A stretch of 64,000 bases of DNA from NCBI GenBank assembly GCA_941918925.1, contig OW799236.1, forward strand, positions 118,431,062 to 118,495,061. The letters are read 5' to 3'. The notes beneath the pieces were generated by a model, which saw only the letters and a program-made list of their open reading frames with translations, had not been told where the DNA came from and did no database searches. Positions within the stretch are counted from its first letter, which is position 1. Each line of letters starts with the position of its first letter. The position numbers and the translations under genes are program-made. Shown in pieces: positions 34,271 through 46,160 of this stretch. The stretch comes from Phyto melanocephala. Lineage: Eukaryota > Arthropoda > Insecta > Diptera > Rhinophoridae.

Positions 34271-37001
34271 GCCGGTGCTGACGTTAATCAAGCAACATTC
34301 AATCTTTGAATTCAGCTGCTATTTATTTTGGACATTCCTTATATTGTTGTTTATATTTCTACTGGTATTTTATAACAGTCTGCAGGCATTTGGAACTGTC
34401 AAACCAAAAGTTCGTACTCATGTATTCATTCATTTTTGCAAGGGAAATCTTACACGACCTGAAGTAACTATTTTGCTGTTTAATGTTTTAATAGTATTTA
34501 TTGAGGTATTTGAAATTCTTTTATAAGTATACATATTATCAAACACTATTTTATATTTGAAAGCCACACTAACATGTTTTAAAACTCTTAAAATGCTTTC
34601 TTCCTGTTGTGATAACTAAAGGTTTATTTTTTCTTTTTTTTTGTATTTCAATTTGGTTTATAGCTTAAGGAAATTTGAAAAAGCTACAAAGTTGAGTCAC
34701 GATTTTGTCATGGATTATTGTGTGGAAATAAAAAGAAAATAGTTAAGTGTTTTCTATGCTATTAAAGATTTTTATAAATTTAAAAATTGTGGAACTTATT
34801 TTTTAAATACAATAAAAAAATTACAAAATTTTTGGATTTAAATTAAAAGTGTTGTTAGTATAAAAATTAATTAAAAAATTTCTATAAAATGATAATAAAT
34901 TAAATATATTTTTTAAAACATGTAAATATTTTTTTAAATGTTTCAAATATCATAAAATCCATGTCACGCACTGTTACAGAGTGCGAATAATTGCAACTAA
35001 TTTTGTTAAAAAAATATTTTTTGTTAAAGCAGATTTGCCGCTATTATTATTTAATTTTATGCTCTTTCAAAAATTTATAAAGCACTTATTAATAGGTTTT
35101 CTAATTTCGTTAGTATAAATCTAAATGTATCGTACGCACATGTTACAAAATTTACCTTTTGAACATTTTATGTCAGTTTCTATCAAAAATTTCTGCGAAT
35201 TTACTTCAAATAAAAATTCATCTTTTACTAATTTTTAACATCGTCACGCACATGTGTGACGGATGACTTTTCTGTGGAATTCGTGATATATTAACTAATA
35301 TTAATAAAGGAAATTAATCAAAAGGCTTCCTTGTATGAAAAATCTTAAATATAAAGAATATTAATCAATATTTTTATTTTAAGAATGAAACATTTAAATC
35401 TTTTTTTACAGATCTAAAATTAAGCATTTCACATGAAGCGAACAATAAATTTTTTTTCTTTACTAAATTAAGCTTTAGTAAGTGTTATATAGCACATGAA
35501 TTAATTTTTTAGTCTAATATTTTGTGAATAAAAATTATCTTTTTTAGGGTTTTAGTTTAGTTTGAAGACTTCTTTTGAAAAATATATTTTTATTAAATTT
35601 TGAAATTAAATTGGACGATACTGTCTACTGCTAATAAATATAAATAAAAATATAATAAAGGTCAAACCATAAAAATTAATTAAAATTAGTAAATACCTTT
35701 ATCGAACTCCACTCATATCGATTATTTAAAGCTTAATACATCGTGCAAAAATTCAAAAAAAAATTATTCATAATCTAAAAAATGAGATTACACAGAGAAA
35801 ATACAATTCATACATAGAAACATTATGTATTAAATTTTTCATAATCACGTCCGGTGCCCTTTAAAATGAAGTGTAAAATTATGTAAAATATTTATTAATA
35901 TTTATTAATATTTATTATGATGCCAATGGGTATAAAATAAGCAAAAAACTTTACCAAAAATGAGAACTTAATCAAAAAATGAATGACAAACATAAACATA
36001 TTTATTACGAATTTGGTTTAATCATATTTTTTTAAACTTCGAGCTTTAAAAAAAGTATGCCAAACGTGATTATGTAAAACTTATTACACATTGAATTTAT
36101 GTGTGAACTATAGGTAAAAATGAGATTTGCACGGTAAGGCAAGCTCGGCAAATTTGCTAAATAAAAACAGTTAATTAAAAAAGGTTAAGCAAACGTAGTG
36201 GACCAAAAATGTCTAAAAATTTTTTCATATTTTTTTATTTTCATATATATAAAATTGTATACATAGAGGTGGTTTTAAATAGTATAAAAAATAAGCCTAA
36301 AAGTTTTCAAAACTAATATTTAATAGAATTATTCAACTATCGTTTCATTGTAATTAAGTTGTTCAAAACCGAAGGTACAATATGTTTGGATTTGTAAACT
36401 TTAAAAAAAAATATTAATTATCACGACTCACAGGGTCTCAGAGCTACAAATCGCAACTAAAAGTGTTAAAAATTTACAATATAATGTAAAATATTGTTGT
36501 CTGTCGAGCTGCGTACTTAGTTTTTAAAATTTCTTAAAATTCAGTTTTGCCTTTTTGGCCAGCTTTTCAGGTCAAATACTCCTCTGTGCGACTATTACTT
36601 ATCCTAAATTAGAGTTTTGTTTAGTGGGGAGTATAGTTTTTATATCACAAGGACAAACAACACCCCTCGTACCTCACTTTCATACGTATGCATACATATA
36701 TCATCTAATAGACTTATTCATAAAAATTATCAAAGGCTTATAAATTTTTTATAAATATAATTTCCATAGAATATCAGTTTTAAAAAGCCTTTATAAACCA
36801 TTGATAGTTTTTACAAAAAAGGCAGTAAGCCTTTATCTTATAGTATTTTTACTAAACAGTTAATAATCTTAAATGTTAAAAAAATATACATACACATTTA
36901 CATTATTTGCATATTTTGTTTTCCTTTAGAATTTTAAAATATAAAATTCAAATTTTTTTTATATATTTATACTTATATATACTACATACATATGTTTAAG
37001 G
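34271..37001. other. AT-rich intergenic DNA
   Basis: Open frames at 34275-34526 and 36555-36743 carry no recognised domain. Hydrophobic stretches in the first come from T-rich codons. Repeated CACGCAC strings occur near 34965, 35135 and 35245 without clear structure. Confidence 0.45.
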
Positions 37002-37009
37002 TTATCTAG

Positions 37010-38285
37010 TAGGGTGATCGATTATTCGACTTTTTTAAGAAACCGGTTTTCAAATAGTTCGAAATTTAAAATTAAAAAAAAAACCGGTTGCTATTTTGAA
37101 AATTGAGAAAAAACCGGTTACCCGGTTCGAATATATAAAATATAATATTTAAAGAAAAAATTAAAAAATATTGTAAAAAAATATTATAATTAAATTTATA
37201 TATAAATATGAAATTTTTACAGTTTATATATGTTTGGCTGCACAATTACGCAATAACGCAATAACTGACATGAATGCAGTTGAATAATCTGGTTTTATTT
37301 AGTTGAATTTAAGGACAAAATGTACCCTTTAGGTTAGGTTAGGTAGAACAGGCAGCTGTTGTACAGCTCACTTGGGTCCATTATATTGATCCCTTTGTGA
37401 TACCTGAATAGAAAAGTAAGAATAGAATAGAAAAAAAGCAGACAAGTCCAGAGTCTCCGGCGGGAATCGAACCCGCAACCCCTAAGCTAGCAGAACAGCA
37501 CACTGCTGACTAGTCCATCGGGGCACCCTGTACCCTTTACAAGTAAAATAAATAAATACAATAAATTAATACATAAATAAATAAGACTTTTTATAAGGCT
37601 GTTATAAATTTTTGTTTCTTCGTCTGTACAGTTTTTAAATGTTTAATAGATCTTTTAAACTAATATGCACTAACGTATTTTGTTTGAAATTATTTCTACA
37701 ATTTGAAATACATTTTAAAGGCTAGGGAGAAAATCTTTAAAACTTCATTTTAAAAATTCTTCGTATACCCCTGACAGACATTCAAATATAGGCATAAACT
37801 AGTTTGTTCGATGGTTTAACTGAAATTTAAGTTGACAGACACTAAATGCCATTAATTATAATTATGATCTGGAAGAAAAGATTATTGGTTCTTCTTTATT
37901 GTAACTACACTTTTTACCTAAAAGTGATCGATCAGCTAAGTTTATGCTTCAATTACCTTTAACTTTTAACGTTAGGTTTATATCCTATAAAAAAATAATA
38001 TTTAAGCTCAATTATTTTTCTTATTTTGCATTTGTTTTTTAAACAACAAATAAATTTTTTACAATATTATGGAAGAATATTTAATAGTTTTTGTTTTCTG
38101 ATTTTTGGAACCTCTTAGCATTCTAAATATACTATAGTACGACTGGTTACAAAGATACATATATGAAAATAAACTTAAAAAAACGAAAAAACCGGCTTTA
38201 TCGAATCAACATTTAGAAAAAACCGCCAGCTGGAAAAGGAAAAAACCGGGTTTTCACCGGTTGTAAAACCGATTCGACCACCCTA
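37010..38285. mobile_element. hAT-like element with 8-bp TSD and ACCGGTT-rich subterminal arrays
   Basis: Ends TAGGGTGATCGA (left) and TCGACCACCCTA (right) are inverted. The element is flanked by a perfect 8-bp duplication TTATCTAG (37002-37009 and 38286-38293), the length typical of hAT transposons. Both subterminal regions (37040-37125 and 38195-38270) are packed with ACCGGTT/AACCGG motifs, as expected for transposase-binding repeats. No transposase coding is visible. A SINE (37332-37528) is nested inside; without it the element is about 1.07 kb. Confidence 0.82.
37332..37528 (-). mobile_element. tRNA-derived SINE, complete, second tail type
   Basis: Same head as the SINE at 29531: on the - strand it starts GTGCCCCGATGGACTAGTC, has a perfect box B (GGTTCGATTCC) and GGAGACTCTGG. 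The flanks carry an 11-bp duplication TGTACCCTTTA (37321-37331 and 37529-37539). After the shared body the 3' tail differs (GAGCTGTACAACAGCTGCC) and ends in CCTAA repeats instead of CCTA. It lies inside the hAT-like element, so it is younger than that insertion. Confidence 0.85.
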
Positions 38286-38321
38286 TTATCTAGCCAGCAC
38301 AGTAAAAAAAATATTTTATTT

Positions 38322-39300
38322 TTATACCCTTCACACAAGAGTGTAAAAGAAAGACCCTAACTGAAATATTTGTAACATTACAGGAGAAGGTAAAAACGTT
38401 ATAAAAACCGTATTATCATAATAGCTTCTTTTATAAAATTTCTTGTTAAACTTTTATTTTCTTTACTATAGCGTTTAATTTTTGTGTTGAGGTGTATTTG
38501 TGTGAAATGTTCAGTAAAAACATAATTTCGTAAAAAATACGAGTAAGGGCTTTTATACTTGTGAAAATCGACATGTAAGTTAGTCATTTCGTTTATGTTT
38601 TCTAAAGTATTCATTTTCGATCCCATTAACTATATGTGACACTCGCCGTGAAAAGGGACCTAGTGTGTGAAAATGAAGTTTTTAAAAAAAAAGCATTTGA
38701 AATTTCATAACGCATTATCACTGTAAACATACCTTCAGTTGGGAGATGCGATTTGGTATGGTTAGTTATGATTTGGTGCCGTCTTTGGTGACGTCATGCC
38801 TATGTGGTGACTTATTTTTTTTTTTCGCTTTTAATGTGACAATGTCTTTGCCATTGTTGCTGCTCTGTTTAAAAAAAAATGAAAAATATTAATGTTTTTC
38901 TCTTTGTATCGAATTTCCCAAGTTCGTTTTGTACGTTTTTTGGGGTAAATAAATTTTTGTCAGAAATCTAACTCATTTCATCTCATTCTACACCCTTTTA
39001 GGTACCAGAATCCACTTTAAAGTCCAAGCCTGTTTTTCGACACACTATGTCCTTTTTTCAGAGAAGATCACATATATATTCGAAGCCCTTATAGAGAAAA
39101 AAGTCAATGTCCGTTTGTCCGTCCGTGTAAGCATGGAAATCAACTTTTTGAAGCCCCCATACATTCCTCGGACTCGTAAGTAGCATTAATTTATCGGAAT
39201 TGTTTTTAGAAATTTTGGTATGTAAAATCAGTAATCTAGAATCATTAAAAAATTTAACTATGCCTTCAATCCTGCCAGCCAACAGATAGATATAGCATAA
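38322..39300 (+). mobile_element. Old, diverged INE-1-like element
   Basis: Starts TATACCCTTCACACAAGAGTG. It contains CATTTTCGATCCCATTAACTA near 38610, corresponding to CATTTCCGACCCCATAAAG in young copies. It also has TGTCCGTTTGTCCGTCCGTG and AATCAACTTTTTGAAGCCCC at 39105-39160, the GTCY tract and following block. The 3' stem-loop end was not found. Divergence is much higher than in the other copies, so this is an older subfamily. TGACGTCA at 38789-38796 lies within it. Confidence 0.6.
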
Positions 39301-39682
39301 CAAAAATGTATTAAGAATAAATATAATATGAACATGAAGATGCTATGCTTTCAATTATCTTATTTCTTTAAATAGTAGTTTTTAATCTAATAAATAGTAA
39401 TTTTAAATCTAATATAAGTATACCAATAAAGAGTGCAGATGATAAAATCGTAGCTGATTTCGAAAATACATTCCACCCTGCAAATATCGGAATATTTTTT
39501 TCAGTATTCTTAAATGTTTACAATTTAATTTATAAATGTTTTAAGAAAGCTCAACAATTTATGAACTTAAGCCAAAAATAATTATTTACAATAACTAAAA
39601 AAAATTGTTTAGTTCAATTGAAAATAGTATTGGAAAACATTTTATTTTGATTTCGGTTAATAAAGCATTAAAGTATATAATA
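39301..39682. other. AT-rich intergenic DNA
   Basis: Nothing recognised. Confidence 0.5.
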
Positions 39683-39880
39683 TCTTCTCTATATATAAAA
39701 ATAAGTTGCATTGCGTTGGTAATTGATGTTCTCTGGAATATGTTTTATGTATAAAGGGTTTCTGTATTTGTATTGGTTCATGAGTTATAGCCATTTTAGC
39801 TAATACAGCATTAATTTCGGAATATTTGAAAATATTTGAGTTAATATTTTGCACTACGAAGTGTGCAGGGTGTTCGCTAG
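39683..39880 (+). mobile_element. Miniature Helitron (~198 bp)
   Basis: Starts TCTTCTCTATATATAAAA after an A, and ends GTGTTCGCTAG before a T. A small stem CACT-ACGA-AGTG lies about 18 bases from the end (39852-39863). The 5' start matches the TCTATATATATAAAA-type starts of the Helitrons at 4980 and 50689. Non-coding; the open frame on its - strand (39657-39854) is chance. Confidence 0.65.
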
Positions 39881-41539
39881 TTCATATATAAGTTTAATAA
39901 ATTAACTTTAACACTTATTTTTTATATCTGAATATTTTAAATAATGTTTTGTCATCAAAGTGACTAAACTTAAACTATCAATGTTTTTATAACCCCTTTC
40001 GAAGATTAAAATGATAACTTGTTATGACAATTCTCACTAAAACTTGAAATTATTCTGAAAAAAATATTTTCTTAATTTTTTTAATTCATGCTCAGTAGAT
40101 TAAAACGTTTGTTCGATAGGTTCGTTATAAACAATTTTTCGTAATAATCTTTAAGGAGTTTAACATCATAAAGGTGAATGAATACAAAGCAAAAATACAT
40201 ACATATTTATTATTCGGAGTATTTGTAGCTAGATTAGGCAGCTTATGACAAATATTTTATTCTTTCCCTTTTTTTCATTTTCTTTTTCCTAGGAGGTTTA
40301 TCAAATTGAGGTAAAAGAAAGTTTGTAAGAAATGGGCAGAGAGTAAAAAGTTCATAATAAATTTGCATATATTTGATGTGTGTATTTTGTTTAATATTAA
40401 TTCTTGTGCTTTATTTTTTCTATTCTTTTCTTTGTTTGCATTATTCCCAATTTATTCTTAAAATATAAACTTGCAAGTTTTTATTGTTGCAGGTTTTGAA
40501 TTTAAAAACACGTTAGCTTCAACAGTTATTTGTTAAAATTTGTTACTTGATGTTTAACGTTAAAGGTTGGGTATAGTAAATAAAAAGGATTTAAGTTTAA
40601 GACTTTTATGTAAGGAAAAAAATGTTGCAGGTGTTTTTTTTTTTGCTAAAAAATTTTATTCAAAAAGTTGTAAAAACTTTATTTTGCCATGAAAATATGA
40701 AAAATGAAATCACAAAAAGTTTTTATAAATATGTATGAAGACGACGCGTTAATTATAATTACAAATTATGGAAGTCAGAGCAATGTAATCTAATAATATG
40801 TAAGAAAAGGTAAAAAGCAAAAACAAATTATTAAATTATGTAAAAGGATATAAAATCTTGTTTTTTTAGGTTTAAATACTTTTTAATCTCATATTGCCAT
40901 GTAAACCTATTTTGGTTAAAGGTTAAACCACCAGACTTGTAAAACTTAAAAAATCTCACACCCAGCAAGAATCAAGTTTTTTTAAAATTTTGCTTTTTTT
41001 TAATTTCAGTACTTTGACAATTCAGGAAGTGCGTTATTTTTTAAGCACGAAAAAGGATCCTAGTTTTTCTTTACTTTTTTAAAATGTTTGAAATTAAGCT
41101 TGGTATTCTGTTTAACATTTTATACATTTAAAATAATGTTGCCTGAGCAGTATTTTATGTGTTTATAATGTTAACATATGTCAATGTTCAAGCAACATTT
41201 AAATTTGTATAAAATTAAGGTAGTCTTGATTGGTCTGCATATTATTTTTAATTATTTTAAACTACAGCTGTCAAACTCAATAGATAAAAACAATTTTATC
41301 GCTGCTCTCAAAACTTCATATGTTACTCCCTGAACACACGAGCAATATTCTTGGCAATTATTAACACAGCATATATCAAATTCTATTGGCAACACAAGAT
41401 ACAAACGTGTGAATCGCATGAATATGTTTTACAACACATATTTAGCAATAAATATTATAATACATTGCTGGGCAATAATCTTTTAACACAAACTGTCAAA
41501 CTCAATTGAAAAGAAATAAAACGTAACACACTAATATAT
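39881..41539. other. AT-rich intergenic DNA with a short direct repeat
   Basis: CTGTCAAACTCAAT occurs at about 41270 and again at about 41507, about 237 bp apart in the same direction, followed by AnA-rich text. A CACCCAGCAAGAATC string near 40960 resembles the MITE end at 31344. No gene was recognised. Confidence 0.4.
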
Positions 41540-41786
41540 CTGTGGCTTGAAGCTAAAAGGGCTAATGTCAAAATAATTACTTTTGAGAAAATTGGAATTG
41601 AACTTTAACTTTTAAAGGTGCTTTCATAGTGACATTGGCCAGCATTTTATTTATGAAACTGTTCTGGGTTAAGTATTACTTCAGCTGTTTTACCATAATG
41701 AAATAGAGCAAGAAAACAAATCTAATGCAATGATTAACTCTAAAGAGCAAAAAAGTGACATTGACCCTTTTAGCTCCAAGCCACAG
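41540..41786 (-). mobile_element. Palindromic MITE, CTGTGGCTTG family, copy 1
   Basis: 247 bp between CTGTGGCTTGAAGCTAAAAG and CTTTTAGCTCCAAGCCACAG. The inverted ends are about 30 bp and extend to TGTCA. Flanking ATAT on both sides suggests a 4-bp (or 2-bp TA) duplication. The interior is the reverse complement of copy 2 at 57793-58034. Confidence 0.75.
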
Positions 41787-42355
41787 ATATAAGGGAACGC
41801 CGCAGCAAAAAGGGGAAAAAATATTAAAATAAACTTTTTAATTATAAAAAAAATTTAATTTTTAAATGTATTTAAATATATCTTATTCAGCTAAGAGCCA
41901 TTTAAATTTTTTTTGTGTTTTATTATTAAAAATAATTAAATTTTACTTTGCTGCAGACAAGTCACAAGTCAAGTTTCACGTAATTTATTATTGAATTTAA
42001 ATTGTATAATTATAAAGAAATAAAATTAAAAAAAAAACTTGTTTCAGATAAAAAAAAATGATTTTTTCCTTTGTTCTATAATATTTTTAACAATTTTATT
42101 AAGATAAAATCAACATTAATCCCAAAAAATCAAATCTAATTTCAAGGTATATTCACAAGGTATATGCATACCGGAGCTTTTGGATTTTGTATATATTTTT
42201 TCAAATGTTGAACAATTTTTTTTATCAGTTTAAATAATCTTAAAAAAAAAACTTCTAAGTAAAATTGTTCTATTATCGGTTTTGTATTTTTAAAATCGTT
42301 TTAAACCAACTCCAATTGCGAATGATTTCTTGTAGAATAAAAATTAAAAAAAAAA
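41787..42355. other. AT-rich intergenic DNA
   Basis: Nothing recognised. Confidence 0.5.
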
Positions 42356-43113
42356 ACAAGTAAGAGCGCTATATTCGGCCGTGCAGAATCTTATATACCC
42401 TTTACAACGTGTAGTCATGCAATAACAGAAGTTTGTATCACCATTCATCCCATATGTAATACGTACATGCATATAAAAAACATACATATATAAAAACATT
42501 CCATTGTAAAATTATAAATTTACGTATGTATGTTAAAAAAAATAAAAAAAAAAATTTAACAAAATTAAAAAAAAAGTAATTAAAATATATATAATAAATA
42601 TAAAACAAAAAAAAATAAAAAAAAATAAAAAAAAAATTTATAAAAAATTAAAAAAAAATAATAATAAAAATATAAATAATATATTAAATAAAAATGAAAA
42701 AAAATTTTTTTTGGCTCAGCGGGGATTCGATGCCACCCTAACCAGTATACACGTTTGTATGTATGTATGTATGTTGTTGTTGTAATGTTGTTTTTGTGAA
42801 AAAAATCGAGGTGGTCGTTTTTGCTTATATCTCAGTTGTTTATGTACCGATATTTCTGATTTTCAATACCGATCTACTCCCATATTTCTGATATTTTAAT
42901 ACCTCACCCGGATCCAAGCGATGTCGGGAGGCTTCAAAAAGTTGATTTCAACATACACACGGACAGACGGACAGACTGACAGAGCTTAATCGACTCCCCT
43001 ATTCATAAGCTTTCAGAAAATATATACTTTATGGGGTCGGATATGAAAATTGTAGAAATTTCACACGGAATGACAAACCTATATATACCCTTTTTCACTG
43101 TGTGAAGGGTATA
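42356..43113 (-). mobile_element. INE-1-like element, subfamily A, complete
   Basis: On the - strand: TATACCCTTCACACAGTG start, GTCT/GTCC tract, CTGAGCC boundary before the long T/A-rich middle, sub-TIR (one change, GTAAAGGGTATA), stem-loop with one mismatch (GATTCTGCACGGCCGAAT), and end CTCTTACTTGT. Confidence 0.78.
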
Positions 43114-44050
43114 ATTAGGCTCGACAGATACAGACAAATCCCATTGAATATAATTTGGGTGCTTTACCTTAAATGTTTACCCCCAAAAATCTTCTTGTTC
43201 CTTACTTAGTGCTTACATGCTTCCAAGAGCGCTTATAGTAGTCTATATTTATATATGCCATGTTCCACTTCTTAAGCCTGTACTTTACAAGTAACAAGTC
43301 CTAATCAAGCCTTCCTGCTGTTTTTGAACTAGCAGCAAGTAAGTGAGAAATATAAAAAATTACTATTAAAATAAATGTATATTGTTTTTGTTTACTTCAA
43401 AAATAATAATCAATATATATATTTTATATTCTTGCAATATTTTTTATATGCAACACTGCTTACGAAAATCAAGCATATTTTTTGTGCTTTAATTACTTGG
43501 CCACTACGTGATATTTTTTCAATGGTCTTGCACTAATCTTTCTAAGCACATTTAAAGCGCTTCTACAATCGCTTATTTAATGCTTAATTGCTTTCAAAAG
43601 CGCTTATGGAAGGCATGATTTGTATATGTGATGCCCCACTTTGTAGGTCTGTTTTTTGCAAGTAATGAGCTCTTATTTCATTGCTAATAAAAGCAACTTA
43701 AACGTGCTTAATAGTGTGTTTGTACTTATTTTAATTCCTATGAATTATTCCAAAAATCTTTAAAAACCATCTTCTCAAAAACAATAAAAATAATAAAACA
43801 ATTTTATTTTATCTATTTCAATGATATTTATTTGGTTGTTGGGTTTAAGCTGGTTTATATGCATTTCATTGGTGCTTATGCTAGATCATCAGTAAACCTT
43901 TTACCCAAATTCTTGAAAAAGTTTAAAATGTTATAAGTTAACAAAATGAGAATTCAAAAATAAAACTAAAAACTATAAAAAACTTTTTCAGAAACCCAAC
44001 CAACAATATCCCAAATAATCTAGTAAATTATTTTATCTATTTCTTTTAAA
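43114..44050. repeat. Unclassified repeat with two related ~100-bp blocks
   Basis: Blocks near 43205-43310 and 43580-43680 share text in the same direction: CTT(A/C)CA/AAGAGCGCTTAT, ATGCCATGTTCCACTT against GATGCCCCACTTTG, then GCAAGTAA. The second block also matches, inverted, the ATCATGCCTTCC region near 31815 in the CCCAGCA MITE. It is probably another member of that family with undefined ends. Confidence 0.4.
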
Positions 44051-44798
44051 ACAAGTAACAGTGCTATATTCGGCCGTGCCGAATCTTATATACCCGTTCG
44101 CAACGTGTAGTCATGCAATAACAATTGTTTGTATCACCATTTATCTCATATAAAATACGTACATACATGTAATAAACATACATATGTATATAAAACATAC
44201 CATTGTAAAATTATAAATTGAGTTAACGTGTTTCTAAAAAAAATATAAAAAAATATATATTAAAAACAACAAAAAATTTAGAAAAACAAATTTAAAAAAA
44301 AATTTAAAAAAAATTTTTAAAAAAATTTTTTTAAAAAATAAAAAAAATATAATAAAAATATAAATAATATATAAAATAAAAAATTAAAATAAAAAATTTT
44401 TTTTTGGCTCAGCTGGGATTCGATGCCACGTTTACTCTAACCAGTAGATATGTATGTTGTTGTTGTAATCTTGAAAAGAAACGAGGTAGTCTTGGTTTTT
44501 TGCTCATATCTCAGAAAGTTATATGGCGATTGTGCTGAATTTGTGCTGAATAGCGATTCATTCAATCATATTTCCAAGCGATTGATACCATACTCAGATC
44601 TGAGGAACATATAGTTGCTTCTGAAAGTTGATTTCAATTAACACATGGACATACGGGCAGACGATCAGGGCTTAATCGACTCCTCTATTCATAAGCTTTC
44701 AGAAAATATTTTTATGGTGTCGGATATGAAAATTGTAGAAATTTCACACGGAATGACAAAGCTATATATACCCTTGTGCACCACAGGTGAAGGGTATA
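44051..44798 (-). mobile_element. INE-1-like element, subfamily B, complete
   Basis: On the - strand it starts TATACCCTTCACCTGTGGTG and ends GCACTGTTACTTGT with a perfect stem-loop. The sub-TIR has one change (GCGAACGGGTATA). The tetranucleotide tract is eroded (GATCGTCTGCCCGTATGTCC). Confidence 0.78.
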
Positions 44799-44840
44799 AA
44801 TAAATATAACAAATTACGCAAATTCGGTTTTTATTCTTTT

Positions 44841-46160
44841 TATACCTTCACACAGTGAAAACATCGGTTCATAAACCACTGAGATATGAGCAAAAACCCA
44901 CGACCACCTCGATTTTTTTCACAAAAACAACAACAACATACATACATACAAACGTGGCATCGAATCCCAGCTGAGCCAAAAAAAAAAATTTTTTATTTTT
45001 TTAAAATTTTTTTTTCAATTTTTTTTTATATTTTTATACCCTTCACCTGTGGTGCACAAGGGTATATATAGCTTTGTCATTCCGTTTGTAATTTCTACAA
45101 TTTTCATTTCCGACCCCATAAAGTATATATTTTCTGAAAGCTTATGAATAGAGGAGTCGATTAAGCCCTGACCGTCTGTCCGTCTGCCCGTCTGTCCGTG
45201 TGTTGGTTGAAATCAACTTTTAGAAGCAACTATATGCTCCTCAGATCTCTATATGGTATCAATCTCTTGGAAATATTCAGGAATGAATCGCTATTGAAAT
45301 TCAGCACAATCGCCCAATAACTTTCTGAGATATGAGCAAAAAACCACGACCACCTCGTTTTTTTACACAATTACAACAACAACATACAGACATAAATATA
45401 TGTAAAAACCATACAAAAAAAGAAAAAATTACAAAAAGAAAAAATATTAAAAATAAAAAAAATAATAATAAAAAAAATTACAAAAAAAAATTTTTTAAAT
45501 AATTTAAAAAAAATTTTAAAAAATTTTTTAAAAATTTTTTCAAAAAAATTTTTTTTAAAAATTAAAAAAAAAAAAAATAATAATAACAAAATATAAATAA
45601 TATATTAAATAAAATAAAATTTTTTTGGCTCAGCTGGGATTCGATGCCACATTTATTCTAACCAGTATATACATATGTACGTATTTGATATGAGATGAAT
45701 GGTGATACAAACAATTTTTATTGCATGACTACACGTTGTGAAGGGTATATAAGATTCGGCACGGCCGAATATAGCACTGTTACTTGTTTTATTTTTTATT
45801 TAATATATTATTTATATTTTTATTATTTTTTTTTAAATTTTTTTTTATTATTTTTTGTTTGTTTTATATTTATTATATATATTTTAATTATTTTAAAAAA
45901 AAATTTTTTTTTAATTTTTTTGTTACATTTTTTTTAAAATTTTTTTTAAATTTTTTTTTTTAATTTTTTTTTTATTTTTTTTTAACATACATACGTAAAT
46001 TTATAATTTTACAATGGGATGTTTTTATATATGTATGTTTTTTATATGTATGTACGTATTTCATATGGGGAATGGTGATACAAACTACTGTTATTGCATG
46101 ACTGCACGTTGTGAAGGGTATATAAGATTCAGCATGGCCGAATATAGCGCTCTTACTTGT
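44841..46160 (+). mobile_element. INE-1-like element, subfamily A, internally deleted and split by a subfamily B copy
   Basis: The 5' part (44841-45034) has TATACCTTCACACAGTGAAAA then jumps straight to CATCGGTTCATAAACCACTG, losing about 250 bp including the GTCY tract. The T-rich middle is then interrupted by a complete B element (45035-45787) and resumes at 45788 with ATTTAATATATTATTTATA. The A-type 3' region follows, with a mutated stem-loop (ATTCAGCATGGCCGAAT) and end CTCTTACTTGT (46160). Confidence 0.7.
45035..45787 (+). mobile_element. INE-1-like element, subfamily B, nested in subfamily A
   Basis: Complete: TATACCCTTCACCTGTGGTG start, full GTCC/GTCT tract at about 45169-45202, block TTAGAAGCAACTATATG, perfect 3' stem-loop and GCACTGTTACTTGT end. 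It is inserted in the T-rich middle of an A element, giving a relative age: A before B at this site. The F/K-rich open frames here come from its poly-T tract. Confidence 0.8.

Noticed and set aside
45371..45589. Phe/Lys-rich open frames (also 13277-13474, 17408-17590, 45695-45937)
   Set aside because: They arise from the poly-T/A middles of INE-1-like elements.
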